NCBI RefSeq assembly: GCF_947507565.1
Contig: NC_089188.1
Location: forward strand, 496,001-560,000
Length of the DNA stretch: 64,000 nucleotides
Direction: 5' to 3'
Source: Oscarella lobularis
Lineage: Eukaryota; Porifera; Homoscleromorpha; Homosclerophorida; Oscarellidae
Shown: piece by piece, positions 44,926 through 56,504 of the stretch
Numbering within the stretch: position 1 is the stretch's first letter
How the letters are laid out: every line of letters starts with the position of its first letter
Program-made: the position numbers and the translations under genes
Notes under the pieces: generated by a model
Database searches by the model: none
What the model was told of the DNA's origin: nothing
Seen by the model: only the letters and a program-made list of their open reading frames with translations

Positions 44926-45739
44926 CGCAACTGAAAGGACGTCACGATATGTCGATTTTATACTGGGTTCAATGAGCGCGTCTTCTAGTTGAAAAAGTGC
45001 TATCTGAAAGTAGTAAGTGTTTGAGTTTTGGTATTGTTTTCATTCAAGCTTTCGGTTGCACGACCGTTTTTTGTCGGCCAAGGTTCTATAAATGTTTTCC
45101 ACTGGCGGAGAGTTCAAGAATACTCGATCAGGCAAAAAATGCGTTCTTGTTTTTACAAAGTTGACTCTTTTATATAAATAGAATAATTTTTTGTGAAGAT
45201 AAACAATTAAGACTACTAATGAATAAAGTTTCTTATTCGCGATTAGTAATTGCAATGGAATTGAGAGACTAAGGTAGTCGTTCGCCTTTTCTGATGCCCG
45301 TATGTCCGGGTAGGGTAAGCGGCTTTTCAAGAAATAAGGAGCAAAAACCGTTTACCCTACCCGGACATACGGGACAGCAATATGTTTGTAATCGCCGTCA
45401 AGATTCATAATTTAATCAGGGACAGTAAATTCCCATCTGCTCTTCTCACAAATGCTTAGAATTTTGGTCCTGTTTTTCCGACTCATCACGACGTTCGATT
45501 CACAAATAAAAGTTTAAATATTTATTAGAACTTATAAGTTAGACAAGCGCGAGTTACAAAAAGAAAGGCTTTGCAAGACATCGAATCAATGCTGGAGACA
45601 AAATAAAAACATTTTTAGTACAACGGCAATCAAAAAGAAGGAGTCTCGAACAAGGTTACGTAAAAGAGACATTGACGAGGGACACTTTGTGCATGGTACT
45701 CTCAAAAATTCCCTGTACTAACCGTTTGGCTGCAAAAAT
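44926..45739. other. Intergenic stretch with an inverted repeat
   Basis: No gene. CCCGTATGTCCGGGTAGGGT at 45297-45316 is the reverse complement of ACCCTACCCGGACATACGGG at 45353-45372, a perfect stem around a 30-odd base loop that contains GTAAGCGGCTTTT. A related GTAAGCGGCTTT...AAAGCGGCTTAC pair occurs at 52620-52665. Confidence 0.6.
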
Positions 45740-47956
45740 TTATCGGGAAGGCAATTTACTGTGATTTTCAGCAACAGCGGCTTTGAGAGTTTCAAAGCAC
45801 CTTTGCGCTGACATTCGATCGGCGGGCTTTTGGCGAATCAATCGAGAGCAGAGCATGAATAAATGAGAACGAGGAGCGAGAAGAGCCAACTGCGTCTGTC
45901 TCTCCTCCGGAATAGGACCAACACCAGAAAAAATTTCAATTAAAGACACGCCGAAGCTATAGATGTCGCTAGCCAACGTACTAGAAGTGCTACTTCGCTC
46001 GGGAGCGACGTAAGAAGGACTCATGGGACCAGCGGACAGAGAGCTCTCAATAATGTGCGCCGAACCCAAGTCACCTACTTTCACCTTCATGTCTCGTGTT
46101 ACAAGAACATTCGAAGGGCGGATGTCGCCGTGGACGTAGGGAAGAGGACGAATCTGATGGAGATACGAGATTCCTGACGCCATATCCATCGCAATGAACA
46201 ACTGCTCGTAAACAGTTAGATAAGACCCCGAAGCATGGGCTGCGTCAATAACTTCTCCAACGGATCCCTCGAGTAATTCCATGACTATTTGGAGAGGTGA
46301 TCCTTCGGCCATAACCGCTCCACACACGATCATGATATTGGGATGATGGAGTCGGCTACACACGAGAACTTCTCGTTTAAACATCGCCACGTTGCGTGGA
46401 CTCGCGATAAGATCGTGAATTTTCTTGACGGCAACTGACATTTCTCGCCATTGGCCGACAAAAACGCCTAAGTGTTATGCGTAATAGGCACTGTATATCG
46501 TTTCCAGTGTCAATTTAGCTGTACCTGCAAATGCTCCTGAACCGAGTTTTTGGTCCGACAAGTGAAGCTCGTCTGGATTGATGCACAAGACGTCAGTAAA
46601 TTCGTCAAGGCGGCTTTTCATCTCATCACGAGACGCCTCAATGGTTTCGCACCGGGTCAGTGCAATTGCCATTTCTTCTCTAAAAAATCGGCAAAAAACT
46701 AAGCGCACAAGCTATATTGCAGCAGCGTTCTTACTGATAACTACATTGCACTGACGTTAGTTCATTCCTTGTTACAATAAAGCCCACAAATTACTTAATA
46801 ATTGTACATTTCAGAAACTATTTTTCGAAAACCTGAGGGAAGATATTTCTTCGTCTTTTTGAAGTTCAAGACGGCGTTGAGCCTCACATGCTTCACTTCG
46901 AACTGACGCCAATTCTTGTCTTTAATCATAGAGAACTAGCAGACAGACAGGTACGAATGCATCGCGCGCCAAAAACCTGATAAGAGCGATGTCTTCATCT
47001 CTACGTTGGTTTGCTATTGAAAGTTCCTTCCTAAAAATTAAATAATGTAAAACATTAGGTCTAGTACAGGGAAGGGCTGTTTCTGCCAAGTCTAAACTAC
47101 TGTACGTTCACATATTGTACACACTGCATGCAGTGAAAGGCGGTCTTGCCTATGGCGACGATCCACTTGAACAAAACGTTCAGAAGCCCGTTCTAATAAA
47201 AGAGCATAGTCATGGAATGAAATAGTCTAGCATGCTCTTTTCTACTGTTCTCTCGCTCCAGTTGAGCACAACGTGCAGAGAACTTTCCTAATACGGTAAA
47301 AGACTATAGTTCTGATACCACCCTTTATATATCTCTTTACAGAGATCCGATTTTGCTTGCGCAGACTCTTGCTCCAGTTGAGCGTAACGTTCAGACGCCT
47401 TTCCTAATAACATATCATAGCTTTGATACTACCATTTATACCTCTCTTTACGAAGATCTGATTCTGCTCGCGCATACTCTTGCTCCAGTTGAGTATAACG
47501 TCCAGACAACTTTTCTAATATTAAACCATAGTTTTGGCACTATATCCTTTATGTATCTGTTTACTGAGATCCGTTTCTGCTCGCACAGATCGTGCACGGA
47601 GGGACCGACTGGCCTTTTGACATTGGTCCATCTTCTCTTTGTGCTCTAAAAGAAGTCTACTTTTCTCGACCTTTAAATCACGAATCACCTAAGGCAGAGT
47701 TTTCCTATTAGTTGTTACACTCTTTACCAGCCCACTTACTTGTTCATAAGAGTGGAACTTCTCGGTAAAATTGCTCTCGTTTAATCGAGCAGTAGCTCTC
47801 TCCTTTTCTATTTGACGCTGAAGAGAACGAATGATCTACAGAAATACACAGAATCACATACCATAATACTCTAGCAGAGCCATGTACCTCAGAAGAACTT
47901 TCGTTTTCTGCAGAAGAAGATTTTTCCTTTTCTTCAGTCTTTTCAGTCTAATAAAT
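45740..47956 (-). CDS. Coiled-coil protein kinase K1
   Basis: Kinase exon 46467-45740 plus an upstream exon (about 46530-46680) give the glycine loop LGSGAFAG, lysine in VAVKKIHDL, catalytic loop HGDIRPSNVLV, DLG in place of DFG, and APER. All catalytic residues are present, so activity is plausible; the sequence looks TKL-like. Upstream are small coiled-coil exons: about 47897-47956, 47745-47836, 47570-47690, then several near-identical exons around RYTQLEQEYARAESDL (47.2-47.5 kb), KELSIANQRRDEDIALIR and QELASVRSEACEAQRRLELQ. No start codon or separate N-terminal domain was found, unlike K2 and K3, which have Kelch repeats. The first coiled-coil exon begins in phase 0 about 260 bases after the last USP9X copy B codons, so it may be spliced onto that gene. 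Confidence 0.75.
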
Positions 47957-48213
47957 TGTAAACATTGGTTAAATTATGTCTTTGTACTTTTGTGATACGA
48001 ATAACATCTAGCAATTGGGCTTTGCATGTATTGGATACTGCTGTTTCGAAACGATAAATCGCTCTATGAATATATCCGTTTTGCACGTGAAAAGAGACAG
48101 AAAACCTCTCTTCAATAGCTATAGCATGCGTCACAACACTTTGGCTCTCTTCGGGACATATAATAACAATTCATGAAATTTTCCCAACGTAAGACAACGA
48201 TTTTACCGTTTGA

Positions 48214-51200
48214 TTATGAGAGCAATACAATGCTCTTTACCAAAGAAACGCGAGAATTTCTTACGTCATCGTCGTCCGCTTCGCCGATCGTTTCGTCGTT
48301 TGGCACATGGCCGGGACTGCCGCTCGGAATATTGTCAATCTGGTCCAAATTGTCGAGCGAAGTCGTTTTCGTCGGTCGCGAGAATTCCACGCGAGTCCTC
48401 GACTTGTGGCGCGCCCACGACGTAACGCGTTCCGGCGACGATAGGTCCAGCTCCGACTGGTCCGCACCCGACGACGTCCCACCGTGGGACTGACTGTTCT
48501 GGTACTGACTAACCTCCGGTACGGTCCCTTCCAACGCTCCCGTCGGACTCTCGCTTTTCGGAACGTCGTCGTCGTCCGCTTCGCCAATCGCTTCGTCTTG
48601 CTCCTTCTTTATCTGAAAACAGAAGGCTCTCTGATAAAGAAACGCGTGCATTTCTTACGTCTTCTAGTAGTAAATCGTGGGCTTTTGTAAGTGTATGACC
48701 GGCGCTGTTCGACAGTTCCAGAAAGTATCTATTTCGGATTAATATGGCTAGGAGCTGTAGAAGATATCATAATGTATTCGTACCCTTGGGACGATTCGTT
48801 TGACTGCGCTGGCGGAGACGAGTTGTTGTGCGAATACGAGTGACCGTAGGGACGCTAGAGAAAGAAGGTGACCGACGAAGAATCTGAACTATATTTCTCA
48901 CTTTGTCGAGTTCGTCTCCTAGCCAATCGACCGACGCTTTAAAAGGTCGGAAAATGGACTCTTCTTTGAGATATTCATTCGCCACTCGAGATCTAAGCAA
49001 AAAGCGCAGGATCGGAGAAAAGCGCTCATTGAGGAAATTCTACTTACGTTGTGAACAGATTGACAAGCATTTTGATGCACTGGTACGATCTCTTCGGCTG
49101 GTTATTTGTTGATCTGCGAATTATATCCATGATGCCATCAAGCCGATCTTCTTGGAATCCTAAGGAAAAGAGATGTCTCCGCCGACAGCATAGCTCTCCT
49201 TTCCACGCACCTCTGACGCAGTTTAAGAAACGAGCAGCCTGCCAGGAGTCGTCCAGCATGAGCATACAGTAGAGCAAATCCAAGTATGGTCGGAGTTCGT
49301 ACACGTACGCGTACGTAATCTACGACGCGCGATACTCTTAGCCAACGTTCTCGCGTGCCCCCGAAAAATGAACCTGATAAAGTAATGTCGTTAAAACCAT
49401 GCGCGATATCGAAGGATTTTCCCAACAAAGAAACTCGGAGGAAAAAAAGCAAAATAAAACTACGATGTGGGGAGAACGTCGGAGGGACGACGAACTTTAA
49501 ATAATTGCAAAGTGTCTTCAGCAGAAGCGTTTTCGCTAATGACCTTTTTCAGATACCTAAAAAGTGACGTAAAAAATATCGAAGGCACAAAAGCGAGACA
49601 GATATACTTCTGATTCTCAAACAAAGCCACGACAATTTCCGGGTGCATTGCCTCCGGCTGAGACAGCTCGTAGAACGGATTTGGAGCCGGTTCGGCTTCC
49701 TATAGATCAAAATAGCAAATCTCATCGACGATTATGATAGGCTGCGTTGCAACCTTGACGCAATGAATCATGTGACGGGATACGTCGTAGCAACGCACGA
49801 GTACCGACACGACGTTATAAAGACGCGAAAAATCGGTCGCGTGGTGCCGGTTGCCAATCAGAGCCGGACCCTCGCCCAAAGCGAGCGCTATGAATAATGA
49901 CGGTAAGCGCATTTTCAGCAATTGAGAACGCTGAGAAGAAAAAGCTTGTTTCCGTAAGCGGACGTGGGGAGAGGGTCACTGACCTCGGCATGAGAGAATG
50001 AGCAGTACGTCAGAAAGAAGTAGAAATACTGGCTGATGTGACGCTCGTGTTCGCCCACTTCCTTGTTTAGGAGATTGAGAACGGCTTCTACGATGCAGTC
50101 GCTAAGGGTTTGATCTTCACGAGACGTCGGAGCTGTGAAGGCAACGGTAAATTTTTCGTCTAAACTACTCGCTCTTCTTTACCTCCAATAATGTCAGAGG
50201 AGGCAGGACCGTAGACAGGCGAGTGATTTACGTAGGGGCCGTCGTTGTGAGAAAAGTAAGCAAGGTAGGCAAGAAGGCGACTAAAAGCCGTGCGAACCTA
50301 CAAAAGCACAAAGAAGTGACTGGGCATCCCCCCCCCCCCCATATCTCTCCCTCACTTCTTGATTGGGACACTCGAGGAGATACTCGACAAAGCGTTCCGG
50401 ATGGCGAAAGAGCGCCGATGTAGCAAACCAGAAGCGCATGTACTTACTGCACTTGAGCAACGACAGGAGACTGTTGACCCATTCGCTGGCCAATCCTCGT
50501 ATCGCCTTTTTCGTTCGAAGGCCGTAGGAAAGCAAGAAATTCGTCAAGAGCTTTAAAACGAGCATGACCAATTTCTCCTGCGTCTCCTTCTGCGAGAATC
50601 TGATCGTTATACTGTAGAGAAATCGATATCGGATTCGGTTACCATCGGCTCGACGACAGTGAGAGGGACGACCGAATCGACGAGGCTTCTCATGAAACGA
50701 AAATGTTCTATACTGAACAACGCCTTCAGATGAACAAATTTGAGATTTTCTTTCTGTATTCCGCGCTCGATTGCGCCGGGAAGTTTGCCCGCATCGTTGC
50801 TGACCGCCTCTGCAAAAGAAAACAAAGACTCGTCATGCGTTGAGATGAGATGCGAACTCCCGAACTGGTAGAGGGCGAATCGACCCGTTCGTAGAGTAGC
50901 ATATAAGCGTTCCAGCAGCGTTTCTGGCGACGATACTGCATGCTTTTCGTAACTTGGTCGTAGATCTCGCCGACATATTCGCCACCGCAGCATTGAGCTT
51001 TCAATTCCTAGATAAAACCAGTGCGCAGTAGGCATTTCTTTCTCTAAACAAAGGAACCTCGTCGTCCTCCAACTTAGCTTCGGACACCTCATCGTTTTTA
51101 AATTTGTACCACTTAGCCTCTCCTTCGCCCAACCTAAAACCAAAAGAAGATTGAAAAGAAGGACACAACATTTCAAAAAGCTAAACCTCCGCTTCATGAA

Positions 51201-51575
51201 ACTGTAGTACTGGCTTCCGCTCGCATTGCCGTTGTGTATGACAACGCCAGCAAGACTGTACTTAGTGCATTGATTAGTCTTCTTGTCTCCCTCGTCGTCG
51301 CTTTCGTCATCGCTGTTCACGCCAATGCGTTCGCCTTCGATTTTCGCCAGGCCGTCGACAGTGTACGGTTCCATGTCGAGTTCTCGCGGAATTTCCAAGT
51401 AGTCGTTGTATTTGACAGCGCAGTCACTAGACGTCGTATAAAGAGGAGGCAATATAACAAACGTATTTTTGCTCTATTACCGTTCCCAGTCGTAGCCGAA
51501 TCGCCTGAGCTGTATTATCAGTACAGGAGGCAACGATTTGATACACATTCTCTTAACAGTGTCAACCTACAACCA
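48214..51575 (-). pseudogene. USP9X/FAF-like deubiquitinase, 5'-truncated copy B
   Basis: Starts within the protease domain at VDTVKRMCIKSLPPVLIIQL (about 51570) and follows USP9X through [76 protein letters not shown] and KRSYQCIKMLV to an acidic Ser-rich tail with stop at 48214-48216. Introns are short and match copy A. The catalytic Cys box lies upstream and is absent. The catalytic His (family GGHYYSY) is Gln here (CAG at 51210-51212). A 5-base excess near 50607, relative to copy A, shifts the frame unless a 23-base GT-AG intron is used. The alternative end at DDDD followed by GTAAGAA would splice in phase 0 to the K1 exons. As an enzyme it should be dead; as part of a fusion it may still be expressed. 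Confidence 0.75.
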
Positions 51576-52809
51576 GCACATTTTTCCAAAAAATCAAAGA
51601 AGACTGTCGGAAATTTTCTATGCCCGTGAGCGAGGGCAGTGGCATCGCAGGCATTCGGTGTACGTCACAGGGAGCCCCGCCCCCTAAGTGCACGCCTACA
51701 CCAACTGGGGCCCCAATGGGTGACCTGTTCGTTGCGCTGACACGAAGCATTCTTCTGCCTTTCTTCTTCGCGAAACTAAAGAAAAAGAAGAAGTGAATGA
51801 AATGAAACGAAGTGCGAGTGCACGTGATGAGGGATCGACGAATGGCGAAAGGATTAGGCGAGCATTGTCACGTCCTCGATCTGTGTCACGTCGTCGCTCG
51901 TAGCGAAAATGTCACTGGAGAGCAGAAACATCCACGCGCGCTCTCTATGTCGTTCTCCGCGTTGAGATAGGACACCGGCATTGTCGCAAAGCGCCACGCG
52001 GACGAAAAATGAACGGGAAAAGTGCGCTTAACTATTGGCGTGTTTGAATCTGCGCTGCTTGAGCTGCAAAGAGGCGAAGAAGTCGGTGCGATGAGCGTGC
52101 ATCGAGCTGAATCTTCAGACAAAGCCGGAATTCTACTACGGGAAGTCGTCACGTGATGAATTTCATTGGCTTTTTCTAACGCGAGAAAAGATTCATCGTC
52201 GATGCAACTGACGTAAGAAGTTTACTGCATAAGAGATATTGCGTCCAGCTAGTTGTTAGAAAATCGGGGCTCCATTAGGGAAAAACCGTCGTTTGGAGGC
52301 AATCCTGGCATCTTCATTCAATTTTCTCTGAGAGCATGTAAGCTAGTCTTCAGACGGCATACAATAAAGATTTTACCGTGTTTAGAAATAATTTGCGAAA
52401 TGTCGGTTGTTATCTACGTTTGTTTATTTATTATTAATATTTCCTTGCGAGAATCAGCAAAGCCGACTATTATAAAAAAGTGATTTAGATATTATGGTGT
52501 CCCTTATGTCCTTGTGGGACAAGCCATCTATGGGTAAGCGGAAACATAGACTGAGCCGCGGGCGATGAGGCTTCTCGCCCCGTAACGCGCGCGAAAAGGG
52601 TCTGGGTTTCCAAGGCTAGGTAAGCGGCTTTCCTCGTTTATATGTTCAAAAGCGGCTTACCCTACACAAAAAGGAAACGATTTATTTACAAAAATAATAC
52701 TACACCAGAAAAAATGGTGTGTCTTCGTAACGTAAAAGCAGAGAATTTATCAAAAATACAGAAACTTACAAACACGAAAGCATTAACAATAACTATGAAA
52801 AATACGAGA
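51576..52809. other. No firm gene
   Basis: A minus-strand frame at 51886-52152 (Ser/Thr-rich start, then VSYLNAENDIESARG) might be an upstream exon of the copy B transcript, but nothing recognisable supports it. 52620-52665 holds the GTAAGCGGCTTT inverted pair. No homology to USP9X continues beyond 51575. Confidence 0.35.
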
Positions 52810-55440
52810 CTAATAGAAAAGGCCAGGAAATACGACTTTGTGAGTATCACCTTCAAACACACCCTTCACCATTCGGTTTGTGGCAATCCCCCCTAACGCT
52901 GCCAAGCGACTTTTATTCTCAACAAATTCAGCTAAAAGCGTTTCGTAGCATAATTGGGCTAAGGGTCGATTGGCCGGGTTACAATCAATCAAGCGAGAGC
53001 AGAGCATTTATAAGTTAGGACGATTAGCAAGAGAGGCCAATTGAGTGTGCCTCACTTCTGGTACAGGACCCTCACCTGTGAATATTTCAATAAGGGACAC
53101 TCCCACGCTATAGACGTCACTGCTCAACGTGCTCGAAGCGGCAGTGCCGTCAGCACGCGGCGCTCTTTCTGGAGCGAGATAAGGAGGACTGAGTGGGCCA
53201 GCGGACAGAGAACTCTCTATGAGATGAGCTGCTCCCAAGTCACCTACTTTCACTTTCATATCTTTTGTAACGAGGACATTTGAAGGACGAATGTCTCCGT
53301 GGATGTAGGGACGAGGACGATTCTGATGAAGATATGCGATTCCTGACGTCACGTCCATGGCAATAGACAGCTGCTCGTAAATAGTCAAATAAGACTCGGA
53401 AGCGTGAGCGGCTGTGATGACTTCACCAACCGATCCCTCGAGTAATTCCATGATCATTTGAAAAGGAACTCTTTCGGCCATCACCGCTCCGAAAACGGTC
53501 ATGATGTTGGGATGATGAAGTCGACTGCAGACGAGAACTTCTTGTTTAAACATTGCCATGTTTCGACGATTCGTGATGAGGTCGTGAATCTTTTCACGGC
53601 CACTCTCACTCCGCGCCGTTGGCCAACTGAAACGCCTGAATGCAATTGGGGAGGTCCGAAATATTTCTTAATTAATTAAATAGAATGTACTTGCAAATCC
53701 TCCGGAACCCAGTTTCTGGTCAGTCACGTGAACATCATCGCGATTGATGTTCAACACGTCAGTGAAATCGTCCAGGGTTCGTCTCATTTTGTTGCAAGAT
53801 GCTTCAAGGGTTCTGCAGTTTGTCACCGAAACGTCCAATTCTCCTCTACAGTACAATAACATTAGAGAGAGCATTATTAATATCACTATTTTGTAATAAA
53901 TTGATTATTTTATTTATTAGGAATTATTTTCAATGACCTGATGCGAGCAATCACTTCGTCTTTACCCTGTGCAAGCCGTTGAGAAGTGGCCAGTTCCCCT
54001 CTAAAAAACAATAAATATACCAACTATTGGATAAGCCTATCTTCTCGTGGCTACCAAATTGGAGCAATCTGTTGGTCTTTCTCCTGTTCGAGACGACGTT
54101 GAGCGAAAGATGCTTCTCTTTGAACAGACCCCAATTCCTGCCTATAATTAATTAAAAGATCACCAAATTTATTTATTAATTTTAATAAATAGCCTGATCT
54201 GAAACAATTCTCCCACTTTACGTTCAACAAGACAATGAGAAGAGTTCAGTTCTTCTCTAAAACCAAAAAAGTCACGTTAAGATTAAATACCGTAGTATTT
54301 AAAGTAAAAACCAAAATTAACAACATTTACATAAACAATTAACCTTATTAGAGAGATTTCTCCTTGATCAGACGCTAGTTTCTTTCTAAAAACCAAAAAA
54401 GAGGAAAATATTTTTTACAATAGTATATAACATAATATATAACCTGATAGAGGATTTTTCTTCGGTCAATTGAGAGCACCTTCGTCGCAAATGCTCGAGC
54501 TCGCGTGGCATCATTTCAATATCTTCTCTGTCACTTGGAAGTGAAAGACGCGGAGATGAAGTTGCTGCACGAACTGACTCCCGTCTCGACGAGAGAATTT
54601 CTCGTTTAATTTTCATGTACGACTCGTTCTTCACGTCTGCAAAATTCATTATTTAGACGTTGTTAAAAAATAAATAGAGCATTTTACCACGATGAAAACC
54701 GCTAAGAATAGGCCGGAACAGAAACGGCGAAAAGAAGGTTAAGTCAGAACCACTACAGACAATGAGTTCAGTTGTCTTGTCTTCGTTCTGCACACGATGA
54801 CATATGTGACACATAACTTCTCCCAATTGTGGATCGACGTCCATCTTTACAAATAATCATTAAAAATTCATGAAAATTAAAATTATAAAAACCTGATATA
54901 CTTTAGAATTGCCACAATCCAGAACGTAAAGATAGTCAGAATTTGTTTCGTCGAGCATTCGGCCACCAACGAGAAGACAAATTGATTCGTCTTCTAATCC
55001 TTCTGTCACTAATTGACAAATTGTATGGCACTGTCTTGACGATGGTTTCATATTGAAATCAATGATTGTCCACAACCAAAAATATTGGTAATATATTTAT
55101 TATTCAACAAAGCAGGTTTGCGTTGCGATTTATTAAAATAGAATGAGATTCTTCATCATTGTCTCTTCCATGAAGTAATGCTCGATGCTGGTCAATGTTT
55201 GCAATGGCAGCGCCAACAAGTGGTTTTGGTCGTGTTCTACTTAATTCCAAATCCAACAACATTCCTAGTTTATATTTTATATTATTATCAAAGTGATATT
55301 ACATCGAGTCACCTTTCTCATTTCCCTCTTCAAGTCGAAATTCATAAATATCATTACTCCAATTGTATTTTAGTTGTCTAGTTTTGGTAATTTATTATTA
55401 ATTAAAGAATCGCTGTTATCTTGCGTGTATCAACAGATCA
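52810..55440 (-). pseudogene. Kelch/coiled-coil kinase K2 (broken)
   Basis: Kinase exon at about 53640-52810 is closely related to K1 and K3 (HGDIRPSNVLV, GDLGAAHLIESS). One A is missing from the run at the catalytic lysine (near 53595), shifting the frame just after VAVK. A TAA at 53008-53010 interrupts the C-lobe where K3 has Phe. Upstream are the GSGGFA exon (about 53690-53850), small coiled-coil exons (53.95-54.65 kb), and Kelch-like exons at about 54655-55075 (YLYVLDCGNSKVYQ) and 55090-55260. Beyond about 55270 the Kelch sequence contains stops. The remaining 5' end is cut by the transposon at 55461. Non-functional. Confidence 0.75.
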
Positions 55441-55460
55441 TGGAATATATTTAAAATGTA

Positions 55461-56396
55461 CAGTACCGGTCATAAGTATCAGGCCACCCCTAGTAACCCT
55501 TATACAGAGTCAAGTTTGTATGATGCGTGATAAAAAAGTCTCTCTTTGCTTTTAGCAAAGCTTCTTTTTAAAAGAAGAGATAAGTCTTAAATTTGTAAAA
55601 AAAAACAATTGTAGCAAATTTGTGGCAATTCCATTGAGACAATACGCGCTTTAGTGATAACACTAAGAATAATACCCTTCACCGAACATAGGACAATTTT
55701 TGCGTAAAAATTGAATTTTCCTATGCTTAATTTTTTTTAATTAACTGAAAAGTCGTTAAAGTTTAACATGACAAATGTTGCAAAGTTGTCTTCCGCATGC
55801 CTCCAGTTTGGGACTAGGAAGCTACTCTGTTTGCAATAACGCCATTTTACCACCTTTTCATTTTAATTCTCTAAACTGGTCTAACTAATGCTTTAGAAAT
55901 CGAAGTTGTCATTAGATGAAAGAGGAATAAATAAGCATCCTTTTCAGTTCTTTTACTGAAGTTGCTGATGCTTTTAACAGAAATTTCTACGTATAGTTCT
56001 AAAACAAGGATTTTCTTAATGCTTTGCAAAAAATTAAAACTTTAAAAATTTCTGATTTTTGCCTTTAGTTAGGTTGGTTTCAATCTCAAAAATTTCGCAA
56101 GCAATAAAACTAATGCTTATTAACTTTGGAAGTCAAATATTAATTCATTTTGCCTAAGTTTTGCCTAACTTTCAAAACGCACTATAAATAGACAGGGTTA
56201 CAGTACTGCTCTTGTAACGCCACACAGTTGCTACAAAACTTGCAACATTTGTTCTACGAAAGAAGAGCAAAGGTAGAAGGTTGTTACTAGTGCAAACAGA
56301 AGTTCGACTTCTACGTATCTTTTGAATGAATGAGCGCGTATTACGACAATGATTACTAAAGAAACCAGGGTGGCCTAATACATATGATCGGTACTG
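55461..56396. mobile_element. Tc1/mariner-like non-autonomous element, copy 2 (936 bases)
   Basis: Same ends and length as 8505-9440 and same orientation, flanked by TA. Every stretch compared was identical, including the A9 run and the CATATGATCGGTACTG end. Positioned between the 5' remnant of K2 and the 3' end of K3. Confidence 0.9.
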
Positions 56397-56504
56397 TATA
56401 TTTAATACTTGGGTGGCCTGTATGCCCGGTTGGAAAAACCAAAACTACAAACACAAAAGTGCCTAAGAGACATCAAAAACAGGAAACTATGTACACATAA
56501 ACGT

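Noticed and set aside
48730-48775. Frame break before YFLE in both USP9X copies
   Set aside because: Both copies share a 55-base intron beginning GTACGAATAC and ending AAATAG; splicing gives a correct match to the family.
49690-49710. Nonsense codon TAG in USP9X copy B after CYFDL
   Set aside because: The TAG is the end of a GT...AG intron (CTATAG followed by GAAGCC; copy A has CTACAG), and skipping it restores agreement with USP9X.
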